The notes: generated from the sequence alone by a model not told the origin. A stretch of DNA of 8,473 nucleotides from JBOFDK01 sp051646925 (GCA_051646925.1 JBOFDK010000011.1:1-8473), one strand, 5' to 3'; shown: positions 1 to 5,699, counted from the stretch's first letter. Made by a program: numbers and translations.

Positions 1-30
1 GGAGACGGACCGGGAGAGTAGGTGGCTGCC
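1..30 (+). rRNA. rrf: 5S ribosomal RNA, 3' end (partial)
   Basis: The window opens with a GGGAGAGTAGGTGGCTGCCA block, which looks like the conserved 3' end of a clostridial 5S rRNA (the GGGAGAGTAGG of the helix IV-V region followed by the 3' strand of helix I). Only about 30 bases are inside the window, so this is a call by motif and by context: a tRNA and a strong terminator follow at once on the same strand, as at the end of an rrn operon. The exact 3' end is uncertain by a few bases. Confidence 0.75.
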
Positions 31-64
31 AAATTTTTAATATTTAAAAAAAGAAATACAATGG

Positions 65-137
65 CGCGGGGTGGAGCAGTTGGCAGCTCGTCGGGCTCAT
101 AACCCGAAGGTCACAGGTTCGAGTCCTGTCCCCGCTA
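65..137 (+). tRNA. Initiator tRNA-Met (fMet, CAT anticodon)
   Basis: A 73-nt tRNA folds fully: acceptor strand CGCGGGG, D arm GAGC/GCTC, anticodon arm TCGGG-CTCATAA-CCCGA, variable AGGTC, T arm ACAGG-TTCGAGT-CCTGT, 3' acceptor strand CCCCGCT and discriminator A. It is the initiator rather than the elongator species: the anticodon stem has the three consecutive G:C pairs typical of initiators, and the 1:72 position is not a Watson-Crick pair (C1 opposite U72). No CCA is encoded (TAC follows), so CCA must be added after transcription. It lies 35 nt after the 5S end and shares the terminator at 141-188, so it is part of the upstream rrn transcript. Confidence 0.95.
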
Positions 138-140
138 TAC

Positions 141-188
141 AAAAGATGGTGTTACTAGATTATTCTAGAAGCACCATCTTTTTTTTTT
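141..188 (+). terminator. Intrinsic terminator of the upstream rRNA/tRNA operon
   Basis: A long stem pairs AAAAGATGGTG (141-151) with CACCATCTTTT (172-182) and continues through an almost closed junction into CTAGA (155-159) / TCTAG (164-168), with a TTAT loop. A run of ten T follows from 179 to 188. This is a strong rho-independent terminator for 5S-tRNA. The insertion sequence starts at 190, directly after the T-tract, and leaves the terminator functional. Confidence 0.93.
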
Positions 189-189
189 A
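182..189. repeat. Target site duplication, left copy (TTTTTTTA)
   Basis: The eight bases before the left inverted repeat are TTTTTTTA. They are repeated exactly at 2316-2323 after the right inverted repeat. An 8-bp duplication is the length known for IS1595-family insertions. The target is the T-tract of the rRNA operon terminator. Confidence 0.88.
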
Positions 190-216
190 GGCTCTGTTAG
201 ACAATATTGAGGATAT
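190..216 (+). repeat. Left terminal inverted repeat of the IS
   Basis: It starts GGCTCTGTTAGAC and ends GAGGATAT. It matches the reverse complement of 2289-2315 except for a few bases in the centre. It is the transposase binding and cleavage end downstream of the passenger gene. Confidence 0.92.
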
Positions 217-228
217 AGTACAGAAATA

Positions 229-252
229 TAGACCCTTCAACTGAAGGGTCTA
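229..252 (-). terminator. Perfect hairpin downstream of the protease gene
   Basis: TAGACCCTTCA (229-239) is followed by a 2-nt spacer and its exact complement TGAAGGGTCTA (242-252), giving an 11-bp stem with a very short loop. It lies 18 bp past the stop codon of the passenger gene and just inside the left IS end. It probably terminates or protects the 3' end of the IS transcript and could also shield the IS from outside transcription. The bases after it on the minus strand are only moderately T-rich (TATTTCTGT), so termination efficiency is uncertain. Confidence 0.6.
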
Positions 253-270
253 CTTCGTGTAACAGAATAA

Positions 271-1101
271 CTAATTGGTGATTTTAAAGTGTGAACTCTT
301 ATAATCTAAACTCCATTTTTTTGCATATATGACATCAGCTCCTAAAAGTCCACAGAGGCTATCTTCAATTGCTCCGTGGATTCTATCATCTATAACTTCT
401 ACATCATATAAGGTAATTGGCATTGTTCCAATTGTGAAAGTTAATTTTTTAGCTATGTTTACTTGCTTGGTTGATTTAGATCCAATACCATGCACAACGG
501 TTTCTGAACTTTTTAAATCAGGTAGTATAGATAACCATGTATTATCCAGAATAGTTTCAGTATGTCCACTATCAAAACCAACAGAAAAATTAGTATTCAA
601 GTAATCAAGTCTTATAATCGGGTAATTATTCCACGACAAGCTATCACTTTTTGGCATAGTACCTCCATGATAGATTTTAACAATATTTTTATTCATCTCA
701 AACTCCCAACCAAATTGAGAAATAATGTCCCAGCCAAGTAGCATTGATGCCGGAAACTTATTATGATAAGAGTCTTCTCCAAATTCTAATGCTGCATCTG
801 GTAGAACTACCATTTGTTGCGATAATGCTAACATATTTCCTATTTGAACATTATCAATCATTATAGTTTCATAGGTATTAACTGCACCTTGATTATTTCC
901 ACATTTTATCGAGTCTACATTTTGTAGTTCTCCAAGCCGTTGTACAGTACTTTCACTTATGAGAGACATAGTGGCACCCGTATCAAACATAGCAATTACT
1001 GTAATATTATTTAAAGTGACAGGAATAAAAATCAAATTTTCAAATGTTCTCTTTGAAAACTGTATTACATTACTTTCCATTAGTTCAGTACTAGTTATCA
1101 T
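271..1101 (-). CDS. Retropepsin-like aspartic protease, two-lobed (IS passenger gene)
   Basis: Predicted 276-aa protein. It shows two copies of the aspartic protease signature. Lobe 1 has an IAMFDTGATMSLI segment with DTG at residues 40-42 and the matching hydrophobic-hydrophobic-Gly motif LLG at 121-123. Lobe 2 has VGFDSGHTETIL with DSG at 177-179 and LLG at 252-254. Retropepsins normally supply one DTG per subunit and dimerise. Here both halves lie in one chain, as in pepsin, so it could form the active site as a monomer. No signal peptide or membrane segment is visible, so a cytoplasmic protein is likely. An upstream TTG at 1122 extends the frame by 7 codons, but it overlaps the GGAGGG ribosome binding site, so the ATG at 1101 is chosen. 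The gene follows the transposase on the same strand with a 90-bp gap. Its substrate is unknown. It could act on the transposase or on host proteins, but nothing in the sequence decides this. Catalysis by lobe 2 (DSG followed by His) is unproven. Confidence 0.82.
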   Translation of the reverse strand: MITSTELMESNVIQFSKRTFENLIFIPVTLNNITVIAMFDTGATMSLISESTVQRLGELQNVDSIKCGNNQGAVNTYETIMIDNVQIGNMLALSQQMVVLPDAALEFGEDSYHNKFPASMLLGWDIISQFGWEFEMNKNIVKIYHGGTMPKSDSLSWNNYPIIRLDYLNTNFSVGFDSGHTETILDNTWLSILPDLKSSETVVHGIGSKSTKQVNIAKKLTFTIGTMPITLYDVEVIDDRIHGAIEDSLCGLLGADVIYAKKWSLDYKSSHFKITN

Positions 1102-1111
1102 TATGTATATT

Positions 1112-1117
1112 CCCTCC
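1112..1117 (-). promoter_or_regulatory. Ribosome binding site that fixes the protease start
   Basis: GGAGGG on the minus strand lies 10 nt before the ATG at 1101. The alternative upstream TTG start (1122) would place this Shine-Dalgarno inside the coding sequence and has no comparable site of its own. Confidence 0.8.
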
Positions 1118-1135
1118 AACAATTATCTATTTTAA

Positions 1136-1146
1136 GGCTCTTTAAG
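1136..1146 (+). repeat. Internal copy of the IS end sequence (degenerate)
   Basis: GGCTCTTTAAG matches 9 of 11 bases of the IS tip GGCTCTGTTAG, in the same orientation as the left end. It sits between the two genes, 45 bp past the transposase stop codon, which is where the left end of a plain 1.2-kb IS1595 element would be expected. Similarity fades after about 16 bases, so this could be chance. Confidence 0.45.
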
Positions 1147-1191
1147 TATAAGTGTATATCGGAAATCTAAATATTTCAACAAATACTTTTG

Positions 1192-2226
1192 CTAACAAAA
1201 TATAGCCTCTCGGCCACGATAAGTAACTATTCTTGTATCCACACAAGGAACAGCACTATGAACAAGAATATTCTTACCACGAATAATATCTTTTTCATCA
1301 TGGAACTTCTGGAGCCATTTAAACCAGTAAAGGTAATTTATAAGGAACTTAGTAGATACTCCTTTAAAATGACGTATCCATCCCTTAAATAGGCTATGAA
1401 GGCTATTTAGGTGATTAATGTGATAGATACCTTCCTTGTGACGACCTCGTTTAATTTGTTTATGATCCAAGGAGAAGTCTTTGGCAAACTGAATGTATGA
1501 CTTGTGGCTATCCGTACAGAGGATTGAGCCTTCTTGTATACGCCCTTCGAATAATCGCTCCAAGTCCTTGTGTGAGATTCTCCCAGTACAAACAGGCTCA
1601 AGAATGATGTTGTTATTTCTATCTAGGGCGGTGGCAATACATACTTGCTCATGACTAATACCTCTGGTCTTAACTTCGCCACCTCTACATCTAGAAGGTC
1701 TAGGCATCTTGAATCCACTCTTTTTATGATTTCCTTTAAAACTGAGAGCTTGAAAAGTTTCATCCATTTCTATGATTCCTTTAACTTCACCAATCCCCAT
1801 ATATTCACGAAGGCAATCCAGTATCTTGTGTCTCATGTAAAAGGATGTTTTGACACTAACTTCTATAACTGCCGCACTTTTCCTGATACTAAGGCCTAAT
1901 AACATGCATTTTGCATATTCAAGCCACTTTTCTAGGGGTAGTTTTGTGCAAGACAAAGAAGATAGCGTGAGATCATTAAAATGCTTCTTACAATCTTTGC
2001 ACTTATAGCGTTGCTTGTTATTAAGCTTTCCATTCTTTACAACACAAAGGGAGCCGCAATGAATGCAGACTTGACCACTTTTGAAACGATTCTCTTTGAA
2101 CTCTGTATTGATGTTCTGAGACATAAAGTTCATAGATAGAACTTCCCCTATAAAATTAAAGAGATCTCGTAGTTGCGTATCAGAAAGTGTCCGAATTTCA
2201 TTTCTTAATGTCGTTAAGTCTGTCAT
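1192..2226 (-). CDS. IS1595-family (ISXO2-like) transposase
   Basis: Predicted 344-aa DDE/N transposase that would cut and join the ends of the surrounding element. A helical N-terminus (1-40) is followed by a zinc ribbon with Cys54-x2-Cys57 and Cys76-x2-Cys79 (VCIHCG ... YKCKDCKKHF), then a helix-turn-helix-like stretch (about 98-130). The catalytic domain has Asp155 in IIEMDET, Asp239 in CTDSHKSY and Asn271 in YHINHLNSLH, followed by a Lys-rich helix (SLFKGWIRHFKG). This is the DDN-K pattern reported for the IS1595 family. The ATG start has AAAGGAG 6 nt upstream. The frame is uninterrupted and of full length, so the protein is probably active. Transcription likely starts from the extended -10 site at 2259-2264. 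Confidence 0.95.
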   Translation of the reverse strand: MTDLTTLRNEIRTLSDTQLRDLFNFIGEVLSMNFMSQNINTEFKENRFKSGQVCIHCGSLCVVKNGKLNNKQRYKCKDCKKHFNDLTLSSLSCTKLPLEKWLEYAKCMLLGLSIRKSAAVIEVSVKTSFYMRHKILDCLREYMGIGEVKGIIEMDETFQALSFKGNHKKSGFKMPRPSRCRGGEVKTRGISHEQVCIATALDRNNNIILEPVCTGRISHKDLERLFEGRIQEGSILCTDSHKSYIQFAKDFSLDHKQIKRGRHKEGIYHINHLNSLHSLFKGWIRHFKGVSTKFLINYLYWFKWLQKFHDEKDIIRGKNILVHSAVPCVDTRIVTYRGREAIFC

Positions 2227-2258
2227 ATGTGGCTCCTTTAAAATGATTTAATATCTAG

Positions 2259-2288
2259 ATTATACCATTTCTGGGTACTTCTAAACAA
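2259..2288 (-). promoter_or_regulatory. Transposase promoter, extended -10 type
   Basis: Read on the minus strand, a perfect TATAAT (2264-2259) is preceded by TGG, making an extended -10 (TGnTATAAT). A weak -35 (TTGTTT, 2288-2283) lies 18 bp upstream. The start codon is about 33 bp downstream of the -10. The promoter lies just inside the right IS end and would drive both the transposase and the passenger gene. Confidence 0.7.
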
Positions 2289-2315
2289 ATATCCTCATTT
2301 TAGTCTAACAGAGCC
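2289..2315 (-). repeat. Right terminal inverted repeat of the IS
   Basis: Read on the minus strand it starts GGCTCTGTTAGAC and ends GAGGATAT, pairing with 190-216. It lies upstream of the transposase promoter. Confidence 0.92.
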
Positions 2316-2323
2316 TTTTTTTA
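2316..2323. repeat. Target site duplication, right copy (TTTTTTTA)
   Basis: Exact copy of the 8 bases at 182-189. Removing the element and one copy restores a continuous T-run running into the AT-rich region upstream of the bgl operon. Confidence 0.88.
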
Positions 2324-2394
2324 TAAAAAATTGAATTTATGAACTAAAAGTTAAACAAGCTATACGCTTTTTCAGAGTTGTGCTATAACCGAAC

Positions 2395-2500
2395 TGATAA
2401 AATAAGTATTTAATCTTTAAAAAAGAGCGATGTCGTACTTCGTTAAGCCTACTAACTCTTAAATGATAAAATAAGCATTGCATATTTACAAAAGAGCGAT
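2395..2500. repeat. Imperfect 37-bp direct repeat (two copies)
   Basis: Positions 2395-2431 and 2464-2500 match at 32 of 37 bases. Both start TGATAAAATAAG and end AAAAGAGCGAT, with a 32-bp spacer. No gene is supported in the 300 bases between the IS and the bgl promoter. A minus-strand frame across this region exists but has no plausible start signal. The repeat could be part of an interspersed element or a decayed sequence; its function is not visible. Confidence 0.7.
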
Positions 2501-2617
2501 AGCAGGAGGCAAGAATGAAGCAATTAAAAAGTACGAAATTTTCAATTTGAATTATATGCAATATGTACAATAAAAAACCTTGCCAATATACAAAATAGTA
2601 CAATGTGTTTAAAAACA

Positions 2618-2646
2618 TTGACATAAGACTAAAAATCGTTTATTAT
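2618..2646 (+). promoter_or_regulatory. Promoter of the bgl operon
   Basis: A perfect -35 TTGACA (2618-2623), a 17-bp spacer and a -10 TATTAT (2641-2646) place the transcription start near 2653. RAT1 begins about 15 nt downstream, so the leader RNA starts directly with the antiterminator target. No good catabolite-repression operator is visible over it. Confidence 0.82.
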
Positions 2647-2667
2647 AAGTATATAAAATAAATATTT

Positions 2668-2696
2668 GGATTGTTACTGGTAATGCAGGCTATACC
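2668..2696 (+). promoter_or_regulatory. RAT1, ribonucleic antiterminator (LicT/BglG target)
   Basis: A 29-nt element starting GGATTGT and ending GCAGGCTATACC matches the RAT sites bound by BglG/LicT/SacY-type antiterminators. It folds as a CTG/CAG upper stem with GG/CC at the base. Its last ten bases form the left arm of the terminator at 2687-2758, so protein-stabilised RAT and terminator are mutually exclusive. The 3' part differs from the usual GGCAAAACC. It controls the antiterminator's own gene. Confidence 0.93.
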
Positions 2697-2758
2697 ATAT
2701 CTTATGAATAAATACGATTGTGTTGTATTTTAGATTCAGGGAGGGGTGTAGCCTTTTT
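2687..2758 (+). terminator. Conditional terminator t1 overlapping RAT1
   Basis: AGGCTATACC (2687-2696) pairs with GGTGTAGCCT (2745-2754) over 10 bp with one G-U. The loop contains a second stem, AAATAC (2710-2715) with GTATTT (2725-2730). TTTTT follows at 2754-2758. It stops transcription before licT unless RAT1 is held by the antiterminator. Confidence 0.88.
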
Positions 2759-2791
2759 GGTATTATATAGTACGGGAGAGGATAACACATT

Positions 2792-3631
2792 ATGAAAGTT
2801 GTTAAGGTCATTAACAATAATATCATTAAGTCTTTCGATGAAAAAAACAACGAAATATTAGTCATGGGATGTGGTCTTGGGTTTAAAAAAAAACCAGGTG
2901 ATGCAGTGGATGAAAGTTTAATCGATAAAGTATATACTTGTAGTGATAAAGTTACATCAAGTAAACTTATTCAACTTTTGGAGAATATACCGATTGAACA
3001 TATTCAGACAACGAATGAAATAATTAATTTTGCAAGGCATTCACTTGGAAAAAAACTCAGCGAAAATATTTATATAACATTAGTAGATCATATACATTTT
3101 GCGTTAGAAAGATATCAAAAGGGCATTGTATTAAAAAATGCTTTACTGTGGGAAATTAAAAAGTTATACAATCATGAGTATTTGGTGGGTAAAGAAGCAT
3201 TAAGGATTATAGAGAAGCGACTTGGCGTAGTATTCCCAGATGATGAAGCAGGATTTATTGCATTTCAATTTGTAAATGCTTCTATGGATGATTTATCATT
3301 AAAGAAAACCGCTGATATGACAAAGTTAATTCAAAGTGTGTTAAAAATTGTAAAGTATCATTTCAATATAGAACTAGATGAATATTCAGTTCATTATGAG
3401 AGATTTATTACACATTTAAAATTCTTTGCACAACGATTATTTACAGATGTAGAACTTTCAGATCAAGAAGAACAATTTCTAAGTGCTTTAAAATCACAGT
3501 ATGAGCAAGAATATAGTTGTGCTGAAAAAATACGAACATTTGTCAATCAGGAGTTTCAAAAAGAGATTACTGAAGATGAAATGATTTATTTAACAGTACA
3601 TATAAAAAGAATTACAACAAATGTTGTATAG
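2792..3631 (+). CDS. licT: BglG/LicT-family transcription antiterminator
   Basis: Predicted 279-aa RNA-binding antiterminator, the usual length. Residues 1-55 are the CAT RNA-binding domain (KVINNN at 5-10, MGCGLGF at 25-31). PRD1 spans about 65-170 and PRD2 about 171-279. In B. subtilis LicT, His100 and His159 (PRD1) are targets of negative phosphorylation by the EII, and His207 and His269 (PRD2) receive activating phosphate from HPr. Here His100 (DHIHFALER), His208 (ITHLKFF) and His270 (LTVHIKR) are present, but the His159 position is Gln (FIAFQFVNA, codon CAA at 3266-3268). Residue 27, Arg in LicT and BglG, is Cys. The ATG has GGAGAGG about 10 nt upstream. The gene is preceded by RAT1 and followed immediately by RAT2, whose first base is the last base of the stop codon, so it should regulate itself and the permease. 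The symbol licT is by similarity. Confidence 0.95.
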   Translation: MKVVKVINNNIIKSFDEKNNEILVMGCGLGFKKKPGDAVDESLIDKVYTCSDKVTSSKLIQLLENIPIEHIQTTNEIINFARHSLGKKLSENIYITLVDHIHFALERYQKGIVLKNALLWEIKKLYNHEYLVGKEALRIIEKRLGVVFPDDEAGFIAFQFVNASMDDLSLKKTADMTKLIQSVLKIVKYHFNIELDEYSVHYERFITHLKFFAQRLFTDVELSDQEEQFLSALKSQYEQEYSCAEKIRTFVNQEFQKEITEDEMIYLTVHIKRITTNVV

Positions 3632-3659
3632 GATTGTCACTGGTAATGCAGGCTATACC
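3631..3659 (+). promoter_or_regulatory. RAT2, ribonucleic antiterminator before the permease gene
   Basis: The 29-nt element is identical to RAT1 except at its eighth base (C instead of T). It begins with the G of the licT TAG stop codon, so a ribosome finishing licT covers the RAT. It overlaps the left arm of terminator t2 by five bases (3655-3659). It couples permease and glucosidase expression to the antiterminator. Confidence 0.94.
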
Positions 3660-3715
3660 TAGATAGGAAAAAATAAGTGAAAACTTATTTGCTTCTGTTT
3701 AGGTATTTTTTTTTT
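3655..3715 (+). terminator. Conditional terminator t2 overlapping RAT2
   Basis: A 24-bp stem with only two mismatches pairs 3655-3678 with 3683-3706 around a GAAA tetraloop (3679-3682). Ten T follow (3706-3715). The base of the left arm lies inside RAT2. This is a much stronger terminator than t1, so uninduced read-through into the permease gene should be low. Confidence 0.94.
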
Positions 3716-3744
3716 GAATAAGATATGTTTCTTATATGTAGTGG

Positions 3745-3750
3745 AAGGGG
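3745..3750 (+). promoter_or_regulatory. Ribosome binding site that fixes the permease start
   Basis: AAGGGG ends 8 nt before the ATG at 3759. The longer frame opens at a TTG inside the T-tract of terminator t2 (3714) and has no Shine-Dalgarno, so it is rejected as the start. Confidence 0.85.
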
Positions 3751-3758
3751 AAATAAAA

Positions 3759-5630
3759 ATGGATTATAAAGTATTAGCTAAAAATATTATAAACCTCATA
3801 GGAGGAGAGAGTAATATAAATGGACTAACACATTGTGCAACAAGATTAAGATTTACGCTTAAAGATGAAAAGAAAGCAGATACAGAGGCTTTAAAAGCAA
3901 CAACAGGCATAATGAGTGTAGTGCAAAGTGGGGGACAGTATCAACTGATTATAGGAAGCGATGTAGCAAATGCTTACAAAGCTATTATGGCAATAACAAA
4001 ACTTGAGGATAGTAAAGGGGATACATCAGAAAAAGAAGATAAGCGAACAATTGGATCAAAAATAATTGATACTATATCGGGAATTTTTACACCAATTTTA
4101 CCGGCAATTACCGCAGCAGGTATGATTCAAGCAGTACTAGCAATACTTATTACAACAAATGTTTTATCAAATGACTCACAAACATACCAAGTGCTTAATT
4201 TTATGGCAGATGCAGGATTTTATTTCTTACCAATACTTATTGCTTGTTCAGCAGCAAGAAAGTTTAAATGTAATCCCTATTTGGCAATGATGATAGGAGG
4301 AATTTTACTACATCCTACATTTATAAGTATGGTAAACGGTGCAAAAGAAGCAGGAACAAGTATATCAATTATAGGGATGAATATTCCACTTGCAAGTTAT
4401 GCATCTAGTGTATTACCTATTATTTTAGCAGTATGGTTAATGTCTTATGTAGAACCTTTTGTAGATAAATACACACCTAACGCAGTAAAATATTTTTTAA
4501 GCCCTTTAGTAACAACATTGGTAATTGGTACTATAACATTAGTTATTATTGGACCAATAGGATATATTATTAGTGATAAAGTAGCAGTAGTTATGAGAGC
4601 AATTGAAGTAAATTGTGGTTGGCTTATACCAACAATAATGGGTGCATTTACACCGTTACTTGTTATGACAGGAACACATTATGGAATTATACCGATTGGA
4701 ATGAACAATATTATGACTATGGGTTATGACACATTCATTGGCCCAGGAATGACAGTATCAAATATAGCACAAGGATCATCTGCATTTGCAATTGCACTTA
4801 AAACAAAAAATAAAGAGTTTAAACAATTAGCAGTATCGTCAAGTTTAACAGCAGTATGTGGTATTACAGAGCCAGCGTTATATGGAGTAAACTTAAAAAC
4901 AAAAGTTGGTTTATATGCAGCAATGATTGGTGGTGGACTTGGTGGTTTAATAATGGGGATTTTTGGTGTATGTAGATACGCAACAGCTTCTCCAGGGCTT
5001 TTAGCATTACCAGTTTATATTGGCGGAGATTCAATGGATAATTTCTACTATACATGTCTTGCGGTTGTTGTAAGTATAATTGCTTCATTTGTAGCAGCAT
5101 ACATTATGTATAAAGAAGAAGAAGTAAACGAAGAAACAATTGAGGTTATATCAAAGCAAGAACATGAAGTTGGCGATGTAGTTACAGTTTTTGCACCAAT
5201 TAAAGGTGAAGTAGTACCATTAAGCTATGTAAGTGATCCAACATTTGCAGAAGAAATTTTAGGAAAAGGTGTAGCAATAATTCCGACTGAAGGTAAAGTT
5301 GTATCACCGGTAGCTGGAACAGTTTCAATGGTGTTTGAAACAAAACATGCAATAGCACTTGTAGATGAAAATGGTACTGAAATATTAATACATGTAGGAT
5401 TAGATACAGTACAGTTGAATGGTAAACATTTTAAAACGTATGTTAAAGTAGGGGATAAAGTAAAAGTCGGAACGTTAATGTTAGAGTTTGATATAGAAGA
5501 ACTTAAAAAAGAAGGATATGAAGTAATCACACCAGTACTAATAACAAATACAGGAGATTATACAAGTATATTAGGTGTTGATAGTAAGGCAGTAGAACAA
5601 AAAGAAGAATTAATTAAAATTATTAAATGA
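3759..5630 (+). CDS. bglP: PTS beta-glucoside transporter subunit IIBCA
   Basis: Predicted 623-aa inner-membrane permease that takes up beta-glucosides and phosphorylates them at C6. Domain order is IIB-IIC-IIA. IIB spans about 1-85 with phosphocysteine Cys26 in GLTHCATRLRF. IIC spans about 105-455 with several hydrophobic segments (for example 108-131, 212-230, 247-272, 386-404, 428-450) and the GITEPALYG sugar-site motif at 368-376. A charged linker runs from about 452 to 472. IIA spans about 475-620, with His530 (ETKHAI) and the phospho-accepting His545 (LIHVGLDTV), as in EIIA-Glc-type domains. All phosphorelay residues are present and the length is normal for the family. Sugar specificity (arbutin/salicin versus cellobiose) cannot be read from the sequence. 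Besides transport, its IIB domain is expected to phosphorylate PRD1 of the neighbouring antiterminator when no substrate is present. It lies behind RAT2/t2 and upstream of the phospho-glucosidase gene. The symbol bglP is by similarity. Confidence 0.95.
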   Translation: MDYKVLAKNIINLIGGESNINGLTHCATRLRFTLKDEKKADTEALKATTGIMSVVQSGGQYQLIIGSDVANAYKAIMAITKLEDSKGDTSEKEDKRTIGSKIIDTISGIFTPILPAITAAGMIQAVLAILITTNVLSNDSQTYQVLNFMADAGFYFLPILIACSAARKFKCNPYLAMMIGGILLHPTFISMVNGAKEAGTSISIIGMNIPLASYASSVLPIILAVWLMSYVEPFVDKYTPNAVKYFLSPLVTTLVIGTITLVIIGPIGYIISDKVAVVMRAIEVNCGWLIPTIMGAFTPLLVMTGTHYGIIPIGMNNIMTMGYDTFIGPGMTVSNIAQGSSAFAIALKTKNKEFKQLAVSSSLTAVCGITEPALYGVNLKTKVGLYAAMIGGGLGGLIMGIFGVCRYATASPGLLALPVYIGGDSMDNFYYTCLAVVVSIIASFVAAYIMYKEEEVNEETIEVISKQEHEVGDVVTVFAPIKGEVVPLSYVSDPTFAEEILGKGVAIIPTEGKVVSPVAGTVSMVFETKHAIALVDENGTEILIHVGLDTVQLNGKHFKTYVKVGDKVKVGTLMLEFDIEELKKEGYEVITPVLITNTGDYTSILGVDSKAVEQKEELIKIIK

Positions 5631-5650
5631 TGAAATCAACATAAAGTAAT

Positions 5651-5699
5651 GCCCAATCATGTATATTGAAATGATAAATAAAGATATATATGATTGAGC
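5651..5699 (+). other. Hairpin after the permease gene, without a T-tract
   Basis: GCCCAATCATGTATA (5651-5665) pairs with TATATATGATTGAGC (5685-5699) over 15 positions with one mismatch and one G-U, around a 19-nt loop. The following bases (AGACTTTAG) are not a T-tract. It is therefore more likely an RNA-stabilising or processing hairpin, or a weak attenuator, between the permease and the glucosidase than a full terminator. Confidence 0.6.

Larger units (their letters stand above)
190..2315 (-). mobile_element. IS1595-family insertion sequence with aspartic protease passenger gene
   Basis: The element is 2126 bp and complete. Its ends are imperfect inverted repeats of about 27 bp (190-216 and 2289-2315). 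Both begin GGCTCTGTTAGAC and both reach GAGGATAT, with mismatches only in the middle. Perfect 8-bp direct repeats flank it. The transposase has the zinc ribbon and DDN-type catalytic core of the ISXO2-like/IS1595 family, and the GGCnnTG tip agrees with that family. A plain IS1595 element is about 0.9-1.2 kb, so this one is about twice the usual size because of the passenger gene at 271-1101. Both genes are on the minus strand, transposase first. The intact ends, intact transposase and perfect duplication suggest a recent and possibly still active insertion. Confidence 0.93.

Noticed and set aside
329..604. 91-codon + strand frame opposite the protease gene
   Set aside because: It is the complement of a convincing protease gene and has no domain or ribosome binding site.
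1189..1899. Plus-strand frames opposite the transposase
   Set aside because: They are antisense shadows of the conserved zinc-ribbon DDN transposase with no independent support.
2337..2624. 95-codon minus-strand frame between the IS and the bgl promoter
   Set aside because: It lacks a ribosome binding site, covers the 37-bp repeats, has no recognisable domain and runs against the bgl leader. It looks like translated intergenic repeat.
2627..2642. Catabolite-responsive element (cre) in the bgl promoter
   Set aside because: The sequence around TCGTTT keeps the central CG but misses several of the conserved outer bases of the cre consensus, so it is not supported.
3714..3758. 15-residue N-terminal extension of the permease
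   Set aside because: It would start at a TTG inside the T-tract of terminator t2 without a ribosome binding site, whereas the ATG at 3759 has AAGGGG at 8 nt.
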